A DNA stretch of 6,631 nt, from positions 1-6,631 of the forward strand of contig JBBRQP010000123.1 in assembly GCA_038226175.1 (NCBI GenBank), given 5' to 3'. This document shows, piece by piece, positions 1 to 4,545 of this stretch. The notes beneath the pieces were generated by a model. That model was not told where the DNA came from and did no database searches. It saw only the letters and a program-made list of their open reading frames with translations. The translations under genes and the position numbers were made by a program. The stretch is from JBBRQP01 sp038226175. Its GTDB lineage: Bacteria > Cyanobacteriota > Cyanobacteriia > Gloeobacterales > Anthocerotibacteraceae. Position 1 is the first letter of the stretch, and each line of letters starts with the position of its first letter.

Positions 1-179
1 TCTACACTATAACTACGAGACCAACAATGCTTTTCATAATGCTGGAAACCCTGAAATAGCTCAGTATACATGCCACTTGCGGCATATGAGCTTTTCTGCA
101 AACAGCCCTATTCATGAGCATTGACAAATAACAGGTAAATACAATATTTCAGTTCTTTCAGGCAAGGGCTCCCAGTAAC
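1..179. other. Left-end stretch with no complete gene
   Basis: No complete gene with a credible start and ribosome site is visible here on either strand. One frame (positions 2-124, +) is open from the window edge to a TGA at 122-124. It has no start of its own that I trust, so it is either chance or the tail of a gene entering from outside. If the window is a closed circle, this frame continues in phase from the gene that starts at 6600. Confidence 0.4.
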
Positions 180-234
180 GGGTCTGCTGACAAGAACTTC
201 CACTCAAATCGAAGTCGTCAGCTTCAGCAGACCC
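180..234 (-). terminator. Stem-loop downstream of kfrA, possible terminator
   Basis: GGGTCTGCTGA (180-190) pairs perfectly with TCAGCAGACCC (224-234), an 11-bp stem. Inside, ACTTC (196-200) can pair with GAAGT (211-215). GCTGAC (186-191) can alternatively pair with GTCAGC (217-222), so two exclusive folds exist. The element starts 37 bp past the kfrA stop codon. There is no T-run on either side, so it is not a textbook intrinsic terminator. It could be a transcript-end hairpin, a bidirectional terminator or a protein-binding dyad. Confidence 0.4.
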
Positions 235-270
235 CCATCATCGGGCAGCTCGAAAAATCTCAGACACAGT

Positions 271-894
271 TTAGTTCTTGCCCTTTTTCGGCTCCGACTG
301 CGAGAGCTTGGCTAATAGTTTTTCGTTCTGAGCAGCTAATGTGTCAGCCTTGCCTTTCAACTCGGAGGCTGCCTTTATTGCTATGTCTCGTTCGCCCTGG
401 AGCGCTCGCAACTGTTCTCTCAATTCGTCAGCGCGGGCTTTTTCTGCGGCTACTTCTGCCTCTGCTTTTGCCAGCTCTGACTTGCTTTCGGCTGCCTGCG
501 CTTGCAATCCCTCGATCACGTCCTGGTCATTATTGCGCTGTTTTTCTAATATCGCTATTGCCTCTAACGCTCCGTGGAACTGCCTTAGCGCCGCATTGGT
601 TTCTTCAGTAGCTCGCGCCTTCACCGCTTCAACTTCTCTGGCTGCTTCCTGTGAGGCTTCGCGCCAAGCCACAGCAAAGGCACTTTTAACCAAGTCCGGC
701 ATCTCGTTTCCACTGCTGTAAGCCTTGACCGGCTTGGCAGCTTTCCAGGCTTCCAGATGCTTGTAAATGGTCGTCAGACTTCCACGACCGAGAGCATTAA
801 GTAAACCGAGCGCGGTCACCTCTTTCCCTTCCGCTTCCAGCCGGTTGGCAGTCTCAAATAACTCTTCCACGCTTATCGATACGGATTTGCCCAT
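271..894 (-). CDS. kfrA: KfrA-like plasmid DNA-binding coiled-coil protein
   Basis: This is a 207-residue protein with the layout of plasmid KfrA proteins. An N-terminal helix-turn-helix region (about residues 6-55, including VTALGLLNALGRGSLTTIYK) resembles the KfrA_N domain. A long alanine/glutamate/lysine-rich coiled coil follows (about 75-198), ending in a basic tail (KKGKN). In the RK2 system KfrA is a self-regulating repressor that also supports plasmid stability; this copy is shorter than the roughly 300-residue RK2 protein. I place the start at the ATG at 894. A GTG at 903 is in frame, but it overlaps the Shine-Dalgarno sequence GGAGAGG (909-903), which sits 8 nt before the ATG. A 41-bp palindrome and an extended -10 promoter lie directly upstream, which fits autoregulation. 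The family call is strong; the role on this plasmid is inferred. Confidence 0.85.
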   Translation of the reverse strand: MGKSVSISVEELFETANRLEAEGKEVTALGLLNALGRGSLTTIYKHLEAWKAAKPVKAYSSGNEMPDLVKSAFAVAWREASQEAAREVEAVKARATEETNAALRQFHGALEAIAILEKQRNNDQDVIEGLQAQAAESKSELAKAEAEVAAEKARADELREQLRALQGERDIAIKAASELKGKADTLAAQNEKLLAKLSQSEPKKGKN

Positions 895-924
895 TTCATG
901 CACCTCTCCAGCCTTTATGCGAAC

Positions 925-954
925 AGTATAGCACAGTAATAATGATAATAATTA
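925..954 (-). promoter_or_regulatory. kfrA promoter with extended -10
   Basis: On the minus strand the sequence TGC-TATACT (933-925) is an extended -10 element, matching TATAAT at 5 of 6 positions with TGn directly upstream. Only a weak -35 (TAATTA, 954-949, 18-bp spacer) is present, and it falls inside the 41-bp palindrome. Transcription would begin near 918, about 24 nt before the kfrA ATG. A protein bound to the palindrome would cover the -35 region. Confidence 0.6.
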
Positions 955-976
955 CAGTAATTATTATCATTATTAC
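936..976. repeat. Perfect 41-bp palindrome, probable KfrA operator
   Basis: Two 20-bp arms (936-955 and 957-976) are exact reverse complements around a single A at 956. Both arms are made of TAAT/AATGAT-type repeats and are very AT-rich compared with the GC-rich DNA to the right. The element begins 3 bp upstream of the extended -10 of kfrA. KfrA of RK2 is known to bind a dyad region overlapping its own promoter, so this is the likely operator. It could also extrude as a cruciform. Confidence 0.8.
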
Positions 977-999
977 ACTAAAAATGGCTCGTTTTAGCG

Positions 1000-1044
1000 G
1001 TGTATTACGCGCGAGCGCACCCGCGCGCGCCCGCATGTGTATTA
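1000..1044. repeat. GTGTATTA direct repeats flanking a GC-rich alternating tract
   Basis: GTGTATTA occurs at 1000-1007 and again at 1037-1044. Between them is an almost pure G/C stretch with long alternating purine-pyrimidine runs (such as CGCGCGCGC), continuing into GCATGTGTAT. Such tracts favour Z-DNA under negative supercoiling. The second repeat overlaps the DnaA-box-like sequence. What it does is unknown. Confidence 0.5.
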
Positions 1045-1371
1045 ATATCTGCGCCGGAGCCAGCTCTGAAGGCTTTTAAGGCGCGTTTTTGACTCCGGGA
1101 AGGGAATCACCCCTCGGAACCGTTTTGACCTAATTCGGGAAACGCCAGCCCGGCGGAAAATTGAAATTACGACCAGATTCAGATCAGCGAAAAGCATTTC
1201 TCCGGTAATTCGACTCCGGCGGAAAGATCGCAGTTCTTTTGAAAGTCACCAAATACGGTGCCGCTTTTAAAACTGCCGGCGGCGAAACCGTTCTGAGCCC
1301 ATAAAAAAATCTCACCGAGGAATACCGGAGCGAGCAGAGCGAGTGAGGATATGCCGCAGGTGTTCCTTTTT

Positions 1372-1405
1372 GGTTCTAACCTGCAAGCGCAGCTTGCGCC
1401 AGAAC
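1372..1405. repeat. Short hairpin in the origin region
   Basis: GCAAGC (1383-1388) and GCTTGC (1392-1397) form a perfect 6-bp stem around GCA. An outer GTTCT (1373-1377) can pair with AGAAC (1401-1405). The element abuts the larger dyad starting at 1402, so the two folds compete for the shared GAAC bases. Confidence 0.5.
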
Positions 1406-1516
1406 TTGACCCCGTAGCTAAACTCGAAGGGATCGAAGGCGGAAAACATCTTGGTATTTCTGCCGTTTGTCGTTCCGCCTTCGCCCGAAGATGTTTAAGC
1501 GTAGGGAGTCAAGTTC
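1402..1516. repeat. 115-bp imperfect dyad, large potential stem-loop
   Basis: The outer arms GAACTTGAC (1402-1410) and GTCAAGTTC (1508-1516) pair perfectly. The inner arms (1434-1444 and 1473-1483) also pair perfectly over 11 bp around a 28-nt loop. Between them runs a broken series of matches (for example GCTAAAC at 1417-1423 against GTTTAAGC at 1493-1500, with one bulged base). No flanking target-site duplication is evident. It could be a single-strand replication origin, a structured RNA, a protein-loading site or a remnant of a miniature mobile element. A 60-codon frame across it is explained by this symmetry and is not called as a gene. Confidence 0.65.
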
Positions 1517-1649
1517 CATAGTTCGAAAAAATAGCGCGTTAGCGCCTACCTCTTTGCAGCTATCGACACTACTTGGTTTATAAATCACTTGGTAGAACAC
1601 TTAAAGGGGTCTGCAAAAGTAGACTGAACAAGGGATACCGGTTGCCAAG

Positions 1650-1720
1650 CCGGAGTCCAAGTACCCCCTAACCGGAGTCCAAGTACCGGCTTGACAATCC
1701 AAAACCGGAGTCCAAGTACC
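1650..1720. repeat. Three 16-bp iterons downstream of repA
   Basis: CCGGAGTCCAAGTACC occurs without mismatch at 1650-1665, 1672-1687 and 1705-1720. Start-to-start spacings are 22 and 33 bp, whole multiples of 11, so all copies face the same side of the helix. The third copy merges into a run of nine C residues. Identical phased repeats beside a replication initiator gene are characteristic of iterons bound by the Rep protein. Here they lie just past the 3' end of repA rather than upstream of it. The octamer core, as GACTCCGG, recurs inverted at 1091 and 1212. Confidence 0.85.
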
Positions 1721-1734
1721 CCCCCCCTCGGCAA

Positions 1735-2916
1735 TTATGGTTTGGCAGGCAATCCGCGGTTAATAGTTTCTGTCCGCAAAAGATGTTCTGTTAAATTATG
1801 TCGTTTGGCATGTGGCTCTGCAAGCGTCCAGCCGCCACTTGAGTAAAGATTGCAAATTGGCCAAAGCGGATCTATTTCTTGCTCGCTTGCAACTACCGGT
1901 GGTGCCTTTAATAGAAGAATTTTCTCTTTTTTCTTAGCCTGCTTTGCGGCCTTTCTTCGCTCTTGTAATGGTAACCGTTCACCAAATTCATGCCTGATGT
2001 TAGCCTTAAATCGGATAGTCCAACCAATCCATTCGGGCTCTTGAATATAGTATTCACGCACAAGTTCAGAGATAGCCAGTTTAAGTTGTTTCTTTGCTGC
2101 CCAGAATTGACTATAAATTTTGATTCCCATGCGCTCAGCTAGCCACTGATAGTCTACATCTGTATAGTCATAGCCGCGTTGTTGTGCTTCATGCAGTAAG
2201 TGCGAGAGTTTTGTGTATAAAAGTTGCCCTATTGAGCTTCCGATGCGTTTCATAAATGCGACATCGATTTGTTTGATGTATTTAGTCTCTAAATTTAGTC
2301 GCACAGGATCATCAAAAATGACATAACTTGTGTCAAGTGTATTGCCGTCGGAATCACGTTCTCCAGCAAATGCTGCTTGTCTAATATATCGAAAAGTATC
2401 TAGAACTAAACCATTCCGATTTTTGTCTTTAAAAGCACCTTTGCTTTTACATTGTGTTGAGGCTAGTACCTCAATATGATGCTTGATCATGGCGCGATGA
2501 CGTCCATCGGCGTTAAATCCAATTCGTCTGCAAAGATCACTCAGACCAAATTCCACCCGAGGAGGATGAAGACCTGTGATTTTGCGCATTTCTTCACCGA
2601 TATCCATCAGCGCAAAAAGCACTCGCAAAGTTGCCATTGTTGGCATACCAACTTTAGGATCTGGCCAAACACGCCACAGCCAGATAATTTGCTGCCCGTT
2701 ACTTTTATCGAATTTTATGATTTCGTGCCCTGTAGATGTTCGTGCTTCACGTTCATCTAAAACAGCAAAAGGCAATGCCAAGGCATTTACTTCAGCCCAA
2801 ACCAACTGAGGTACTGATTGTTCTGGTTCTCTCTCTACAGCAGCAATTTCAAAAATCGCAATATCATCAGTCGAAAGGTCTGATTCGATGCGGTCAGTTC
2901 TGACTTTGCGATGCAA
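1735..2916 (-). CDS. repA: Plasmid replication initiator, RPA/RepA-like
   Basis: This 393-residue protein resembles the replication initiator protein A family of plasmids. Family-like landmarks are NALALPFAVLDERE (about 44-57), a W-x-V segment (about 81-84), G-MPTMATLRVLFAL (about 90-103), a predicted winged-helix region with VEFGLSDLCRRIGF (121-134), and IDVAFMKRIGSSIGQLLYTKL (217-237). A lysine/arginine-rich stretch (about 319-333) leads into a C-terminal tail I do not recognise. Such proteins bind iterons and open the origin. The start is TTG at 2916, the first usable initiation codon after an in-frame TGA; AGAGAGA (2932-2926) lies 9 nt upstream as a weak ribosome site. A start further in would begin to erode the N-terminal part of the domain. 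A promoter sits about 50 bp upstream and iterons directly downstream. I am confident it is a Rep protein and less so of the exact family. Confidence 0.8.
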   Translation of the reverse strand: MHRKVRTDRIESDLSTDDIAIFEIAAVEREPEQSVPQLVWAEVNALALPFAVLDEREARTSTGHEIIKFDKSNGQQIIWLWRVWPDPKVGMPTMATLRVLFALMDIGEEMRKITGLHPPRVEFGLSDLCRRIGFNADGRHRAMIKHHIEVLASTQCKSKGAFKDKNRNGLVLDTFRYIRQAAFAGERDSDGNTLDTSYVIFDDPVRLNLETKYIKQIDVAFMKRIGSSIGQLLYTKLSHLLHEAQQRGYDYTDVDYQWLAERMGIKIYSQFWAAKKQLKLAISELVREYYIQEPEWIGWTIRFKANIRHEFGERLPLQERRKAAKQAKKKEKILLLKAPPVVASEQEIDPLWPICNLYSSGGWTLAEPHAKRHNLTEHLLRTETINRGLPAKP

Positions 2917-2962
2917 GAATATAAATCTCTCTGCGAAAAGTATTGATTGTCAAATCAAAACT

Positions 2963-2991
2963 ACTATAGCGCCATCTGTTGAGGCTTTCAA
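2963..2991 (-). promoter_or_regulatory. repA promoter
   Basis: On the minus strand TTGAAA (2991-2986), a 17-bp spacer and TATAGT (2968-2963) make a near-consensus sigma70-type promoter. Transcription would start near 2956, giving a leader of about 40 nt before the TTG of repA. One arm of the long inverted repeat of this control region (2972-2979) lies within the spacer. Confidence 0.7.
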
Positions 2992-3038
2992 GGTTTATAT
3001 CCGCCGGATATACGGCACGTATACGCCTTTACAGATGG
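2972..3038. promoter_or_regulatory. Nested operator dyads between divergent promoters
   Basis: Two scales of symmetry share one centre. CCATCTGT (2972-2979) and ACAGATGG (3031-3038) form an 8-bp inverted repeat centred at 3005. Inside it TATATCCG-C-CGGATATA (2996-3012) is a perfect 17-bp palindrome centred at 3004. Next to it are TATACG-GCA-CGTATA (3009-3023) and the 8-bp palindrome CGTATACG (3018-3025). The array lies between the -35 boxes of repA and the HTH gene, and each outer arm overlaps one promoter. It is the natural binding site for the neighbouring HTH protein or for RepA dimers acting as autorepressor. Confidence 0.7.
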
Positions 3039-3056
3039 TGGCACTACCTCCATAAT
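3028..3056 (+). promoter_or_regulatory. Promoter of the HTH regulator gene
   Basis: TTTACA (3028-3033), a 17-bp spacer and CATAAT (3051-3056) form a good sigma70-type promoter facing right. It would start transcription near 3063, about 32 nt before the ATG at 3095. Its -35 overlaps the right arm of the long inverted repeat. Confidence 0.7.
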
Positions 3057-3094
3057 CGTTTTAGAGTCTGCCATTTTTTAGAAAGTGTCACAGT

Positions 3095-3649
3095 ATGCAA
3101 AAGCCTAACCTGAAAAGCCTTGAGAGCAATTCTACTGTCATCGATGGCATGGAAGAACTTTTTAGCGTCACAGAGTCACATGCCACGCCTGACAGCAGTC
3201 ACAAAAAGACCTTAGAAGTATCAATCAGTCAGGCAGCCAAAATTCTTGACATTAGTGAAAGAACTGTCTGGCGCAAGATCAATAAAGGTGAGTTGAAGTC
3301 AAGAACAAGAGGCACCAAACGATTAGTAAAAGTACCTGTGTTTGAACCATTTACTTCAACTGACTCTGACTGTCATACGACATTGTCAGACAAACCTCAG
3401 AATGCTACAGCAGTAATAGATTTGAATAATCTATTGAGTGATTTACAAGGTGCCAACTATCGCATCGGTTATCTGGAATCAGAGAATAAAAGATACGGTG
3501 AGCAAGTCAGGCTCTTGCCGGACCTAGAAGCGAAGGCGGCGAGAGTGAAGGACCAGGAGGAGACGATCACTCAGTTATCTAGTGAACTGACAGCCTTAAA
3601 AGCCACATGGTGGTATCGTCTTTACGCTTTTGTGAGCAACAAAAAATAA
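3095..3649 (+). CDS. HTH DNA-binding protein with coiled coil, divergent from repA
   Basis: This 184-residue protein has three parts. Residues 1-40 are a polar leader without recognisable features. Residues 42-80 are a helix-turn-helix of the excisionase/MerR-like type (ISQAAKILDISERTVWRKIN, then a basic GTKRLVKVP wing). Residues about 110-170 are a predicted coiled coil, closing with an aromatic, basic tail (TWWYRLYAFVSNKK) like the short C-terminal anchors seen on many plasmid and phage HTH proteins. It probably binds DNA as an oligomer and may control repA expression, given the shared divergent control region. The ATG at 3095 has only a weak ribosome site (AGAAAG, 9 nt upstream). The GC-rich codons of the coiled-coil segment (about 3510-3575) differ from the AT-rich first half. 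The exact function is unknown. Confidence 0.75.
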   Translation: MQKPNLKSLESNSTVIDGMEELFSVTESHATPDSSHKKTLEVSISQAAKILDISERTVWRKINKGELKSRTRGTKRLVKVPVFEPFTSTDSDCHTTLSDKPQNATAVIDLNNLLSDLQGANYRIGYLESENKRYGEQVRLLPDLEAKAARVKDQEETITQLSSELTALKATWWYRLYAFVSNKK

Positions 3650-3775
3650 AGCCGAGTGTCTCATAAGGTTGATTATGTTTCAATCTTGATTTAATCAGAA
3701 CTAGCATTGATGCGGGTTTCGGCAAGTTAGTGATTTGTGCCACCACTTTTGGGGTACTCCGCATGCCTCGATCTC

Positions 3776-3803
3776 GCGTAATTCCCATGGTTTATAATTA
3801 CGC
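3776..3803 (+). promoter_or_regulatory. TATAAT box within an inverted repeat
   Basis: GCGTAATT (3776-3783) and AATTACGC (3796-3803) are exact 8-bp inverted repeats around 12 bp. A perfect -10 hexamer TATAAT (3793-3798) runs into the right arm. No good -35 is present at the correct distance, so an activator or only weak activity is likely. It is placed about 40 bp before the ATG at 3840 and probably drives that small membrane-protein gene, with the repeat as its operator. Confidence 0.5.
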
Positions 3804-3839
3804 TGTCTAATATGGCTTGAAAATGACAGACAAAAGACA

Positions 3840-4112
3840 ATGTCGAAACCCAAAATCTCAATTAAAACTTTCTTGCTCTGCGCCTTGCTTGGTGGCTGTA
3901 TAGGCTTCTTTCTTGGCGGCGGCTGGGAGATTTTCTTCAAGTTTGACGAATGGCGCTATGAAACTTTTTACCGATCCGAGGGCTTGGAATTACTGCACCT
4001 GGCGGTATGGTTTTTGTTTAAACCGGGTCTTGCTACTGCGATTGGTCTAGTTGTGGGAGCAGTAATACCCTTGTTCTTAAAATCACAAGCCACCTCTCAA
4101 AAACAATCTTAG
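3840..4112 (+). CDS. Small two-helix membrane protein of unknown function
   Basis: I do not recognise this 90-residue protein. It has a basic N-terminus (MSKPKISIK), a first hydrophobic helix (about 10-28, ending GGG), an aromatic and charged loop (29-58), a second hydrophobic helix (about 60-80) and a polar tail. The positive-inside rule suggests both ends in the cytoplasm and the loop outside. The ribosome site is weak. The 95-residue protein on the opposite strand has the same layout: the distance from GGG to the LK that ends the second helix is 54 residues in both, and a loop W and L align without gaps. They may be distant paralogues. Possible roles are a holin-like protein or an immunity protein for the nearby muramidase-like gene; neither is shown. 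Confidence 0.6.
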   Translation: MSKPKISIKTFLLCALLGGCIGFFLGGGWEIFFKFDEWRYETFYRSEGLELLHLAVWFLFKPGLATAIGLVVGAVIPLFLKSQATSQKQS

Positions 4113-4140
4113 TGCGGCTTTTCCTTGGCACTCTTATTTT
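4111..4140 (+). terminator. Weak terminator candidate
   Basis: AGTGC (4111-4115) can pair with GCACT (4128-4132) around a 12-nt loop, followed by CTTATTTT. It overlaps the stop codon of the small membrane-protein gene. The stem is only 5 bp, so the call is tentative. No stronger terminator is visible between the two convergent genes. Confidence 0.3.
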
Positions 4141-4257
4141 GTTTGATAATTTTGAGTTGATGGTTGACGTTTTCTATCTGGTGTGGATTCAGGATTAAAA
4201 GCCAGTATTAGAGCACCGTTTGCATCACCCTCTTTTGGAAAGACAGCAGATAGGCTT

Positions 4258-4545
4258 TTATTTTTTTGGCATTCGCCTTTTCAAGATTACTAAAGCAATA
4301 CTACATGCAAGAAATATGCCTAAAGCTGGCAAAAATCCAGTTTCTAGCAACCATGAAAGCCACGTAAGTGGATCGTTTTCGTCATCAGGATTGTGAAAAT
4401 GGCGATAGTCTATTTCACTGTGATTAGCTAAATAATGCCCACCACCAAAAAAACAGAAAACCAGAGCAGTGGTAGCCAAAGCAATTACAACACTCCAACC
4501 AAATGGCAAGACTGTATCGTTTTGATTTTGCTGCGTTTTTGTCAT
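4258..4545 (-). CDS. Small two-helix membrane protein, coupled to the muramidase-like gene
   Basis: This 95-residue protein has a polar N-terminus (1-13), a hydrophobic helix (about 16-35) running into GGG, an acidic and histidine-containing loop (37-68, with NPDDEND) and a second helix (about 69-88) closing with KRR. The likely topology is both ends in and the loop out. Its ATG overlaps the stop of the upstream gene as ATGA, so the two are almost certainly translated together. Small membrane proteins directly behind a peptidoglycan-degrading enzyme are usually holins or, in toxin systems, immunity proteins. The same helix-loop-helix layout appears in the protein at 3840-4112. No known family is recognised. 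Confidence 0.7.
   Translation of the reverse strand: MTKTQQNQNDTVLPFGWSVVIALATTALVFCFFGGGHYLANHSEIDYRHFHNPDDENDPLTWLSWLLETGFLPALGIFLACSIALVILKRRMPKK

Larger units (their letters stand above)
977..1734. other. Non-coding region with features of a replication origin
   Basis: About 760 bp separate the kfrA operator from the repA stop and contain no convincing gene. Instead there are eight copies of CCGGAG/CTCCGG (starts at 1054, 1093, 1200, 1214, 1325, 1650, 1672, 1705), against only one other that I found in the window (5580). Three CCGGCGG motifs also occur (1150, 1216, 1276). An imperfect pair, CGGAACCGTTTTGACC (1115) and CGAAACCGTTCTGAGCC (1283), is present. TGTGTATTA (1036-1044) differs from the DnaA-box pattern at one position. 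Hairpins and iterons are listed separately. The combination of iterons, dyads and position beside repA supports an origin; no melting region is certain. Confidence 0.6.

Noticed and set aside
341..721. Rightward frames opposite kfrA
   Set aside because: They are antisense to the coiled-coil codons; the products are low-complexity and have no start signals.
895..903. GTG start giving KfrA three extra residues
   Set aside because: The GTG overlaps the Shine-Dalgarno sequence GGAGAGG, which is correctly spaced (8 nt) for the ATG at 894.
1371..1410. Integron attC-like site around TTCTAAC and the hairpin
   Set aside because: The 7-mer does not fit the required consensus and no matching GTTRRRY core lies on the other side; no integrase is present.
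1418..1600. 60-codon frame on the minus strand
   Set aside because: It lies mostly inside the 115-bp dyad, has no ribosome site, and its protein has no recognisable features.
2476..2809. Rightward frames opposite repA
   Set aside because: They are antisense to conserved Rep codons, with no ribosome sites and no recognisable protein features.
4196..4267. Terminator from TAAAAGCC/GGCTTTTA followed by a T-run
   Set aside because: The arms are 49 bp apart, too far for an intrinsic terminator, and the T-run is the lysine-coding end of the membrane-protein gene.
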